Source: Longispora fulva (GTDB lineage: Bacteria > Actinomycetota > Actinomycetes > Mycobacteriales > Micromonosporaceae). From it: a DNA stretch of 64,000 nucleotides. Position 1 is the stretch's first letter. Every line of letters begins with the position of its first letter. The notes under the pieces are model-generated. The model did no database searches. It was not told the origin of the DNA and worked only from the letters and a program-made list of their open reading frames with translations. The position numbers were made by a program, and so were the translations under genes. This document shows, in pieces, positions 1 through 8,600 of the stretch. The stretch spans positions 3,038,001 to 3,102,000 of the forward strand of contig NZ_JADOUF010000001.1 in assembly GCF_015751905.1 (NCBI RefSeq), read 5' to 3'.

Positions 1-570
1 CGGGTCGGCGACCCGGAAGCCGGTGCCGTCCGCCACGACCTGGAACCGGCCCACGGTGAGCTCCACCGACGTCGCCCCGCCGCCCGCCGGCCGCAACAGA
101 AACCGGTCCGGCAGCGCGATCCCTCCGGCGTCCCGCAGCGGGGTGCCGGTCCCGGTCAGCGCCCCGTTGTGGTCGAAGCGGTGGAACGCGTGCTCGGCGG
201 CCGGGTCAGCGATCCGGAAGCCGGTGCCGTCCGCCACGACCTGGAACCGGCCCACGGTGAGCTCCACCGACGTCGCCCCGCCGCCCGCCGGCCGCAACAG
301 AAACCGGTCCGGCAGCGCGATCCCTCCGGCGTCCCGCAACGGGGTGCCGGTCCCGGTCAGCGCCCCGTTGTGGTCGAAGCGGTGGAACGCGTGCTCGGCG
401 GCCGGGTCAGCGATCCGGAAGCCGGTGCCGTCCGCCACGACCTGGAACCGGCCCACGGTGAGCTCCACCGACGTCGCCCCGCCGCCCGCCGGCCGCAACA
501 GAAACCGGTCCGGCAGCGCGATCCCTCCGGCGTCGCGCAACGGGGTACCCGTGGCCACCAGGTTGCCCTG
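1..570. repeat. 201-bp tandem repeats inside the giant substrate gene
   Basis: Copies begin at 169 and 370, with a preceding partial copy at 1-168; the period is exactly 201 bp (67 codons). The copies are almost identical in DNA: only one base difference was noticed between the aligned stretches around 137 and 338 (cagcgg versus caacgg). The last copy starts to diverge at about 533. Two older, diverged copies with the same HRFD...GTPL phrasing continue to about 980. Near-identity at the nucleotide level points to recent duplication or gene conversion. The array may continue to the left of the window. Confidence 0.9.
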
Positions 571-3500
571 CCGGTCGAAGCGGTGGAAGGCGTGCTCCGC
601 GCCGGGGTCGGCGATCCGGAACCCGTTGGCCTCGACCGTGACGCGCAGGTGCGCGGCGGCCTCCACGATGGCCTGACCGCCGCCGGCCGGGGTGACCAGG
701 AACGTGCCCGGCACCGGCGTGCCCGGCGCGGTGAACAGCGGCGTACCGGCGGCCGTCGGGTTGCCCTCGGCGTCGAACCGGTGGAACGCCCCGTGCGCCG
801 CCGGATCCGCGACCTGGAACCCGGCGCCGTGCGCCGTGACCGGATGCAGCGCCCCGTTGGTCTCGATCCGGGTCGGCCCGGTGGTGGGCGTGACCGCGAA
901 CCGCCCCGGCAGCGGCTGGCCGTCCACCCCGTGCAGCACCCGACCGGACTCGGCGATGACGCCATCCGGCTGGAACCGGTAGAACCCGTCCCCCAGGTCG
1001 ATCTCGAACCCGCCCTGGTGTGGGCGGACCGGCACGGTCAGGGGCGCGCCGGTCTCGTCGAGCAACCTCGGCGCGCCACCGGTGGTGTCGACCCGAAGGC
1101 CGATCGGCTGGCCGATGTCGTCGCGCAACGTGACCAGGCCCCGGACGGGGGCACCGTTCGGGTCGCCGATCGGCTTGGAGTGTACTGGGCCGCCGCCGAC
1201 GAGCCGGGGCCGATCGCGAACGGAATCGAGGAGCAGTTCGCCGAGCTTGCGGTCCATCGCGCCCGGGTGCACGCCGAGCCGGTCGAGGGCTCCCTCGAGG
1301 CGGTCGACGCGGGCGACGGCCGCCGTATAGGTGCGTTCGGCGGCGATCTCGAAAGCGCTGGGGCCGCGGGAGGACTCGCCCTGCCGGTGGGCCAGGTCCG
1401 TCCAGGTCTGTTCGGCGCGGGCCAGGTCGTTGCGGGCCCGGGTGTAGGCGGCCCAGGTCTCGATCCGTTGGGCGCGGACCGGGTCGTCGAGGGCGCCGAA
1501 CGCGCCGCCGATGCGTTCGCTGTCGTAGTGCCAGGCCCGGTCGAGTTCGGCGGCGGTGAGCCGGCCCCGGCCGGTGCTGGCGGGGGCCTGAACGTGGATG
1601 CGGGAAGGTGCCGGGGCGTTCGGTGGCGTGTGGCCGTTGAGGGCGCGCCCGGGGCCGCCCTGCCCGGGACCCGTGGGCAGGTCCGTGCGTCGGATCGGGA
1701 CCGGCGCGTGGACTGTTCCGTTGGCCGGGAGCGGGTCGACGGCCCGGTCCCCGGCGCGCATCGGCGCCGGCCCGTGCAACAGGTTCAGCGCGGAGTCGAC
1801 GGTGGACGGCTCCGGCAGGTGGGTGCCGGCCCCGGGCGGCGGGCCGGACGCGACCTGCGCGGGATGCACCGGCGGCACGGTCGGCCCCTCCTTGACCAGG
1901 GCGTGCGGGTCGGGGAGAACACCCGACCGGCCGGCCGTGACCGGGATGCCCGGCCCGTCGAGGCCACGGGCGGGTTCGCGCACCGGGGGCGGGCCGCTGA
2001 GGGCGTCGATCCTGGGCGGGGCCGCCAGCGGCGTACCCGGAAGATCCGCTCTGCCGCCCGACAGCCCGGCGGTCGGCGGCGGCCCGGCGGCGTCGATCCG
2101 GCCGCCCGTGCCCGCCAGGCCGCGCACCTCGACCGTGGCCGGGGTGCCGAAGGCGTGCGCCGGATCCAGGCCGGGCCGTACGGCCGACGGGGAGGGCTCG
2201 ACGAGGCGGTGGATGTCCATCGTCCCCGGCTGGACGTGCGCCGGCTCGCGGCCGACGACGGGCGGCAGGTCGAGGGACACGTGCCGGGCCCCGACCGCCT
2301 GCCCGGTGTGGTCGGCGATCCGCCCACCGGCCCCGTGCAGCCCGCCGGGGGCGCCGGTCAGGGTGTGGGTGGCCGTGGAACCACCGGCCAGAAGATCGAA
2401 AGAGGCCAGCACGGCCGGGCTGGGCCCCGCCCCGTGCAGGCCGGGCGCCCCGGACAGCGGGGTGTGCGTCACGGCCACCGACGTCGGCGTGGAGTCGACC
2501 AGGGCGTGCACCGGCGTACTGGTCCGGCCCGCGCCGAACCCGGCCGCGATGTCCGCCCCCGGCAGGGTGCGCACCCCGGCCGCGCCGCCCACGTCGCCGA
2601 GCACCGCGCTGGCCGGCACGTGCAGCCCGGACGGCGTGCTGAGCAACGTCGACGGGCTGATCGTGGTGTGCGGGGTCAGGCCGGTCAGGGACACGCCGGG
2701 CGAGGACGCCAGGTGCGCGGCCGGCGACTCCCCCGGGTGAAGGTGCAGGGCGGAGCTGATCCCGGCGGCGTGGTCGGTGCCGACCAGGGTGTGGCCGGCC
2801 CCGATCTCCCCCATGCCGCCGATCCGGGCCCGCGACAAGGTGTCGACCGGGGACATCATGACCGAGTCGAGGGTACGGACCGCGTCCCCGCCGAGCTTGA
2901 TCGTCTCCCCGAATGACGTGCCCAGGTGCAGGTTCTGCGGCGTGGGCAGGGCAAGGTGACCGACGCCGATCGCGCCGAGGTGCGGGGTCTGCACCGCCGG
3001 CGGGACGGACAGCTGCCCCGACCGGAGGGTGGACAGGTCGAAGTGTCCGGCGTCCACGTGCTGCTCGGGCAGCGGCACGTGCGGACGGGGCAGGCCGAAC
3101 AGGCTGCGGCCGAACACCCCGCGGTCGACGACGGCCAGCCGGGTGGCGTTCCACACCCCCAGGTGCAGCTCGTCGGCCTCGGCGGGCAGGAACAGCCGCA
3201 GCCACCGGTTGCCGCCGAACTCCCGGTTGAGGAAAGTCAAGGTGCTCGACCCGAACCGCGAGAACGCGCCGGGCACGGCCGCCACGACCCCGGGAATCGC
3301 CCGGACCCCGTTGACGACGACGAGTCCGCCCCGGGTCAGGGTGGTCAGCGCGAACTTCGGCAGCGCCGTCAACCCGCCCCGCAGCCACAGCGCACCGCCC
3401 TTGAGCCAACTGCCGTGCACCATGGCCAGGTCGTGCAGGCCCGGGAACAGCAGGAACGGGTGGCTGACCAGGTTACGGAACCCGTCGCCGACGAACCGGA

Positions 3501-4266
3501 ACAGCGTGATCGCGCCGGCCTTGAGACCGTTCCAGACGAACTTCGACCCCGAGGCGATCAGTTGGAAGATCGGCACCGCCCGGGTCGTGGGGGCGATGAT
3601 GCCGAGGGCGGACAGGAAGAACTCCAGGGCGCTGGCCTTGCCGTTCGCGAAGTCCACGGCCGTCTTGATGAACAGGGTCAGGTTGACCCCGATCGCGACC
3701 AGGGCGATCGGGCCACCGAAGACCAGGGCCGGCAGGATCAGCGCGATGGCGATCCACTTGAAGATCTCCCAGAACTCGTCGCACCCGCTCACCGGCGACT
3801 TGATGTTGCGGTACGCCTCGACGATCTTCGTGCGGGCCGTGCGGGCCGCCGTGTCCTGGCTGGTGCCGGCCGTGCGGGCCGTGGTGGCCAGGGTGGTGAG
3901 CTGCGGGTCGCCCTTCGGCAGGCCCCGGCCCTGGCTGAGCGCGTTGTCGGCCCGCCACTGTTCGTCGCGCAGCGCCGCCACGTAGGTGGTCAGCGCGCCG
4001 GTGGTCCACTCGAACGCCTCGGCGATGCTCACCACGAACCCGCGCAGCCGGCCGCTGATCTTCTCCCGCAGCGCGTCGGCGGTCTTGCCCGCGAACGCCT
4101 CCGGCCCGGCCTTGTTCAGCACCGCCGCCAGCCCGGTGTCCACGTCGCGGGCCGCCTGGCCCAGGTCCCGGACCGAGGTGATCACCTCGTCGATGCGGGC
4201 CGGGTCGCCCGGGGTCGGGTCGGCGTGCAGGCCAAGGACGGTCCAGTCGCTGGGCCTCAGTGCCAT
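1..4266 (-). CDS. Giant type VII secretion substrate / polymorphic-toxin-like protein, 3' end beyond the window
   Basis: The frame runs open from an ATG at 4266 to the left edge (1422 codons), so the C terminus is missing. A purine-rich RBS (AAAGGGGG) precedes the start. The N-terminal ~110 residues (W-T-V-L-G near the start, then DPTPGDP) resemble the actinobacterial putative T7SS-signal domain and are helical. Hydrophobic stretches follow near residues 165-200 and 215-240 (WIAIALILPALVFGG among them). Then comes a long Pro/His/Gly-rich region of HxLVG-like phrases, a coiled segment at about 870-970, and 67-residue repeats with the phrase HRFDxxGxxxxxGTPL. In this family such repeats usually lead to a C-terminal toxin; here that domain, and any immunity gene, would lie off the left edge. 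The divergent neighbours are WXG100-type proteins and an EssC-type ATPase lies nearby, which supports export. The export and toxin roles are inference. Confidence 0.75.
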   Translation of the reverse strand, partial: MALRPSDWTVLGLHADPTPGDPARIDEVITSVRDLGQAARDVDTGLAAVLNKAGPEAFAGKTADALREKISGRLRGFVVSIAEAFEWTTGALTTYVAALRDEQWRADNALSQGRGLPKGDPQLTTLATTARTAGTSQDTAARTARTKIVEAYRNIKSPVSGCDEFWEIFKWIAIALILPALVFGGPIALVAIGVNLTLFIKTAVDFANGKASALEFFLSALGIIAPTTRAVPIFQLIASGSKFVWNGLKAGAITLFRFVGDGFRNLVSHPFLLFPGLHDLAMVHGSWLKGGALWLRGGLTALPKFALTTLTRGGLVVVNGVRAIPGVVAAVPGAFSRFGSSTLTFLNREFGGNRWLRLFLPAEADELHLGVWNATRLAVVDRGVFGRSLFGLPRPHVPLPEQHVDAGHFDLSTLRSGQLSVPPAVQTPHLGAIGVGHLALPTPQNLHLGTSFGETIKLGGDAVRTLDSVMMSPVDTLSRARIGGMGEIGAGHTLVGTDHAAGISSALHLHPGESPAAHLASSPGVSLTGLTPHTTISPSTLLSTPSGLHVPASAVLGDVGGAAGVRTLPGADIAAGFGAGRTSTPVHALVDSTPTSVAVTHTPLSGAPGLHGAGPSPAVLASFDLLAGGSTATHTLTGAPGGLHGAGGRIADHTGQAVGARHVSLDLPPVVGREPAHVQPGTMDIHRLVEPSPSAVRPGLDPAHAFGTPATVEVRGLAGTGGRIDAAGPPPTAGLSGGRADLPGTPLAAPPRIDALSGPPPVREPARGLDGPGIPVTAGRSGVLPDPHALVKEGPTVPPVHPAQVASGPPPGAGTHLPEPSTVDSALNLLHGPAPMRAGDRAVDPLPANGTVHAPVPIRRTDLPTGPGQGGPGRALNGHTPPNAPAPSRIHVQAPASTGRGRLTAAELDRAWHYDSERIGGAFGALDDPVRAQRIETWAAYTRARNDLARAEQTWTDLAHRQGESSRGPSAFEIAAERTYTAAVARVDRLEGALDRLGVHPGAMDRKLGELLLDSVRDRPRLVGGGPVHSKPIGDPNGAPVRGLVTLRDDIGQPIGLRVDTTGGAPRLLDETGAPLTVPVRPHQGGFEIDLGDGFYRFQPDGVIAESGRVLHGVDGQPLPGRFAVTPTTGPTRIETNGALHPVTAHGAGFQVADPAAHGAFHRFDAEGNPTAAGTPLFTAPGTPVPGTFLVTPAGGGQAIVEAAAHLRVTVEANGFRIADPGAEHAFHRFDRQGNLVATGTPLRDAGGIALPDRFLLRPAGGGATSVELTVGRFQVVADGTGFRIADPAAEHAFHRFDHNGALTGTGTPLRDAGGIALPDRFLLRPAGGGATSVELTVGRFQVVADGTGFRIADPAAEHAFHRFDHNGALTGTGTPLRDAGGIALPDRFLLRPAGGGATSVELTVGRFQVVADGTGFRVADP

Positions 4267-4300
4267 GGCGGGCCCCCTTTCTGCGCCGACGGGTCCACTG

Positions 4301-4388
4301 TGACCACGCGCGGGAACCGAGATCTGTTCACGGTTCGGGGATGAATTTCCGGCCGGAGTGAACAGTCCGGCCCCGCCGCGCGTGGTCA
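4301..4388. promoter_or_regulatory. Mirrored divergent promoter pair
   Basis: Both directions carry GTGAACAG-N10-CCGCGCGTGGTCA. The rightward copy is 4358-4388 and the leftward copy is the complement of 4331-4301. The outer arms (13 bp) and inner arms (8 bp) are perfect inverted repeats sharing one centre at 4344.5, and the spacers are exactly 10 nt on both sides but differ in sequence. The elements end 41 nt and 34 nt from the start codons at 4430 and 4266. A GAAC upstream box with a GTC-containing downstream box resembles ECF sigma promoters, and an ECF gene lies in this locus. A symmetrical operator is the alternative. Confidence 0.6.
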
Positions 4389-4429
4389 GGGTGGAAGCCA
4401 CGGGGCCAACACCGGGACGGAGGCGTCAG

Positions 4430-5296
4430 ATGCCGGACTTCGCGATCGACTACGGCGTGCTACACGCGGCGCGCAAGGACCTGCACGACCTGGCCGACCG
4501 GATCGGACCGCACCTCAAGGACAGCGCGTTCGCGCAGGTCGGCGGCGACTACGGCTCTGACACGGTGTTCGGGGACACCGGGCTCGCCACGGCGTTTCGG
4601 GCCCTGTACCGCACTGCGCGGCACCCGATGGACAAGGCCGACGAGGATTTGCGCCAACTCGGAGACATCTTCGGCTCGGTGGCCGACGGCTACTTCGACG
4701 TGGACGCGCAGATCGCCAACGGGATGGGCATGATGGGCGCCAGCCTGGGCCTGGACGAGTGGAAGGACAAGAAGGCCGCCTGGGACTACCTGCAGGCACA
4801 CCGCTCCGAGTGCGTCGCCGGCCCCGACGGCGCGATGCCCGCGTTCTGTTCGGCCACCGACCCGGGCCGGCCGCCCACGGACTTCACGGTCAACACGGCC
4901 AGCGGCTCGGTCACCACGCACCTGACCCTCGACGACCACAACAACGTGATCAAGGAGGAGACGACGGTCGTGGCCGGCGACCAGCACTACACGTCCACGA
5001 CGACGTACACGCCGGACGGCAAGTCGCAGACCACGGACACGACGTTCGCCGACGGCAGCACCACGCACTCGGTGACCACGAACGGCGAGCACGGGTCGTC
5101 CGTGACGGACACGACCGACAACTCCGGCTCGCACACCCACACCGAGATCACGCTGTCGGACAACGGCGGCGGTTCCATGGTCACCACCGAGAACGACGGC
5201 ACGAAGACCGAGTACACCCGGCCCGACCGGTACGCGCCCTGGACCAAGGTCGAGCCCCCGCCCGATTCGTCGTCCTACGACTACATCGGCTACTGA
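4430..5296 (+). CDS. WXG100-like T7SS-associated protein with Thr-rich repetitive tail
   Basis: The protein has 288 residues from the ATG at 4430, which has GGACGGAGG upstream; an in-frame ATG at 4358 has no such site. Residues 1-115 are predicted helical and resemble WXG100/ESAT-6-type domains (FAIDYGVLHAARKDLHDLAD start). From about 150 onward the protein is rich in Thr, Ser, Asp and His, with many short alternating phrases such as TTYTPDGKSQTTDTTF, which look like extended beta repeats of a secreted or surface protein. It ends in a Pro/Tyr-rich tail. It is divergent from the giant substrate and 25 bp upstream of the next small WXG100-type gene, so co-transcription is likely. The role as secreted partner or substrate is inferred; no enzymatic motif is visible. 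Confidence 0.7.
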   Translation: MPDFAIDYGVLHAARKDLHDLADRIGPHLKDSAFAQVGGDYGSDTVFGDTGLATAFRALYRTARHPMDKADEDLRQLGDIFGSVADGYFDVDAQIANGMGMMGASLGLDEWKDKKAAWDYLQAHRSECVAGPDGAMPAFCSATDPGRPPTDFTVNTASGSVTTHLTLDDHNNVIKEETTVVAGDQHYTSTTTYTPDGKSQTTDTTFADGSTTHSVTTNGEHGSSVTDTTDNSGSHTHTEITLSDNGGGSMVTTENDGTKTEYTRPDRYAPWTKVEPPPDSSSYDYIGY

Positions 5297-5321
5297 AACA
5301 CCCCCATCCCTAAGGAGCGTC

Positions 5322-5621
5322 ATGCCCAACATCTCCCTGGACTACGAGAAGATCGACGCAACGTCCGGCCGGCTCGACGCCGCCGTGCGCGACATCCTGC
5401 CCATGCTGGAGACGCTGCGCACCGACGTGTCCAACCTGCTGGAGGACGGCCTGGTGTTCCAGCAGTCCAGCCCGGCGATGAAAGAGTCCTACGACAAGTT
5501 CAACACCAGCCTGCTGGGCGCCATCAAGGGCATCAACGACTTCGCCAAGCAGTTCCGCGACATCCGCACCTCGATGGAGGAGATGGACGGGGACATGGCC
5601 GGCAAGATCCGCTCGGCCTGA
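5322..5621 (+). CDS. WXG100/ESAT-6-like small protein
   Basis: The protein has 99 residues and starts at an ATG preceded by AAGGAG. Size and helical pattern fit the WXG100 superfamily, whose members form helical hairpins exported by EccC/EssC ATPases. The central W-x-G turn is not present; the equivalent place reads VFQQSSP, so this is a divergent member. The C terminus is helical and charged (SMEEMDGDMAGKI). It directly follows the longer WXG100-like gene, so the two may form a heterodimeric export pair. A strong hairpin follows at 5631-5663. The family call rests on length, helicity and context rather than the signature motif. Confidence 0.75.
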   Translation: MPNISLDYEKIDATSGRLDAAVRDILPMLETLRTDVSNLLEDGLVFQQSSPAMKESYDKFNTSLLGAIKGINDFAKQFRDIRTSMEEMDGDMAGKIRSA

Positions 5622-5630
5622 GGTCATGCC

Positions 5631-5663
5631 GGGGCCCGCGACCCTTTCCGGGGTACGGGCCCC
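5631..5663. terminator. Bidirectional hairpin between convergent genes
   Basis: GGGGCCCG pairs with CGGGCCCC, then a 3-nt internal mismatch, then CCC with GGG around a TTTCC loop. It lies in the 44 bp between the WXG100-type gene and the end of the ATPase gene, so it can serve both. Confidence 0.6.
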
Positions 5664-5665
5664 AC

Positions 5666-8600
5666 TCACCCCCGCAGCGTGGTGCGAGGCACCTGGACCG
5701 CCATCGCCGCCCCGGCAGTCCCGCCCGTGTAGGCGCGCCCGGTCGGCACGGTCGCCCGCACCTGGCTGGTGGACAGCCGTACCCCGATCACATCCCCGTC
5801 GGTCGTGGCCCGTGGGCTCAGCAGCAGCCCCCGGCGGGCCCGCCGGGCGGAACTCACCCAGCTGCCGAGCGCGACGGACACCGCGTCCAGGGGCATCGCG
5901 AAGACGAGGGCCTCGCCCCGGTCGCGGCCGGACGCGGCGACGTCGCGCAGCACCTTGTCGGCGGCCGGCTGCCCGAGCAGGTCCGCGTCGTCGATCAGCA
6001 CCACCCGCGGGCCGGGCAGCGCGTCGAGGGCGGCCCGCACGTCGTCGGCGGACGGGTCGGGCTCGGCGAGCAGCCGCACCCGGTCGTGCTGGCCGAGGCC
6101 GCGCAGCGGGGAGTCGCGGGGGGTGAGCACGACCAGGCCGGTGCCCCCCGCCAGCAGGGACACGGCCAGGCAGGCCAGGGTGTTGCTGCGCCCGGTGCCC
6201 GACGCCCCGCCGATCAGGAACGCCGAGGTGGTGGCCAGGTCCACGCCGAGCGGCGCCCCGTCGTCGTCGCCGACGCCGAGCAGGCCCCACAGTGGGCGGC
6301 GCAGGTCGACCGGCACCTGCTCGTACACGTCGGTGAACTCGACCATGTTGGGCAGGCCCGCCACCGGGAACGGCCCGCGCCGGCCCGCGGTGGCCCGTTT
6401 CCCGATCCGGCGCAGCGCCTCGGACTGGGCCCTGCCACTGTCATCGGCGTCGAGGAGGGCGACCTGCGTCTCGGTCCGCGACAGCACGTGCCAGCCGCGC
6501 CCGTTGGCGATGTTCGCCGGCACCTTGCTCGGCATCAGCCCGACGAGCTGGTAGTCGTTGCGGTCGGTCTGGCGCAGCAGCAGTTTGTGGTCGTTGTGCG
6601 CGGACAGGCGCCCGCCGAGCAGGGCCCGCTCCGAGGTGGCGATCAGGTGCAGGCCCACGGCGGCGCCCTCCCGGGCGAGCCGGGTCACGTCGGTGAGCAG
6701 CCGGCCGTGGTCGTACTCGTCGAGGACCGGGGCGAGCGCGTCCCAGCCGTCCACGAACAGCAAAAGGTGCGGGGGGCGTTCGGCCGGTGGGAGGAGTTGG
6801 CGGAGTTCGACCAGGTCGGCGCAGTGCGCAGCCGTGCACGCCTCCTGGCGGCGGGTCAGTTCGAGGCTGAGGCGGCGCAGGAGACGGTCCATGCGCTCCA
6901 TGTCGTGGCGGGACACCACGGCTCCGCAGTGCGGCAGGCTCTCCAGGGCGGCCAGGCCGCCGCCGGCCGCGTCGATGGCGTACATGTGCACGTCGTCGAC
7001 CTTCGCGCGCGCCGCCGCCGAGCCGGCGATGGTCCGCAGCACCTGGGTGCGCCCGGAGCGGGGCGCGCCGATGACGTAAAGGTGCCCGAAGGAGGCCAGG
7101 TCCACGGTGGCCACCCGGCGCTGCTGGAGCTCGGGCACATCCTCCAGGGCGTACGGGATCAGGGCCGGCAGGCTCGGGTGCGCGCCGTCCGGCCGGGCGA
7201 CGTCGGGCAGTCCGGCGAGCAGCACCCGTTCCTCCAGGGCCGGCAGCCAGGGGCTCGGCTGGGGCGCGAGGTCGTCGAGCCGGCCGGCGGCCTCGGCGAT
7301 GGCGGCGACCAGGGCCTGCAGATCGGTGGGCGCGACCGGCCCCGCAGGGCCCGGGTCGATCTCGACGGCCGGCAGGTCCACGGGCCGTCCGAGCCGGTTC
7401 CAGGACAGCTCCACGGACCGGGCTGCCAAACGGCGGACCGGCGCGTCGGCGTCCTCGGCGGGCCGCTCGGCGCCGACCCAGGCGGACTGGAACGGCACGG
7501 CGTTGCGGTGCCCGTACCGCACGAGTGCCCGCCCCGGGGTACCCGGCGAGATGTGCACCGCCTCAGACGTGTCGATGATGTCCTGGCTCTCCACCGCGTC
7601 GGTGACCCGCAGCGCGATCCGCAGGTTGGTGTTGGCCTTGATGTCGGGGGTGACGGACCCGGCCGGCCGCTGGGTGGCCAGGACCAGGTGCAGGCCCAGG
7701 GACCGGCCGCGCTGGGCGATGCTGATCAGGCCGGGGACGAAGTCGGGCACCTCGCGGACGAGGGTGGCGAACTCGTCGATGACGAGCAGCAGACGCGGCA
7801 GCCGGGGCAGGTCCGGCTCGGCACCGCGCTTGGCCCGGTAGGCGGCGAGATCTTTGACAGCGGCGTCGGCGAGGATGCGTTCGCGGCGGCGGAGTTCCGC
7901 GCCGAGGGAGTCCATGGCCCGGCCGACGAGGTGCGCGTCGAGGTCGGTGACCATGCCCAGGGTGTGCGGGAGAGCCTCGCACTCCCGGAAGGCGCTGCCG
8001 CCCTTGTAGTCGACGAGCACGAACGTCAGCTCGTCGGGCCTGTTCGTGGCCGCCAGCGAGGCGATGAACGCCTGGAGCAGCTCGGATTTGCCCGAGCCGG
8101 TGGTGCCGGCGACCAGGCCGTGCGGGCCGTCGCGGACCAGGTCCAGGGCGAGGGGGCCGTCGTAGCCGGTGCCGAGCAGGAACGTGGTCGACGCCGGCTG
8201 CCGCTGCCAGCGGGCCAGGAGCCGGACCGCGTCGGGCGGCTCCTGGTCGAGCAGGTCGAGGAGTCGCACCTCCGAGGGCAGGCCCACGTCGTGTTCGGGG
8301 CTGACGTCGCGCAGCGGGGCCAGGGCGCGGGCGACCTCCTCGCACCAGCCGGCGCCGACCAGATCGGCGCGGATGCCGGGGAGTTCCGGGGTGCCGCCCC
8401 GGCGCAGGGTCAGGGTGGTCTCGGCCACCGCGACGACGGCAGCGCACTCCTCGGGCAGGAGCCGTTCCTGCTGGTCGAGGCACACGCTGAAGATCCGGAC
8501 CCGGGGCCCGTCGGCGAACACCTGCACCATGCCGGGCACGTCGCGCAGGTGCCGGGCACCGTCGGCGATGACGAGGATGTCGGGGTCGGTGAACATCGCC

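Noticed and set aside
169-2916. Long open frame on the plus strand across the giant substrate gene
   Set aside because: It is Arg/Gly/Val-rich shadow translation of the minus-strand gene, whose frame shows the T7SS N terminus, membrane helices and proper repeats.
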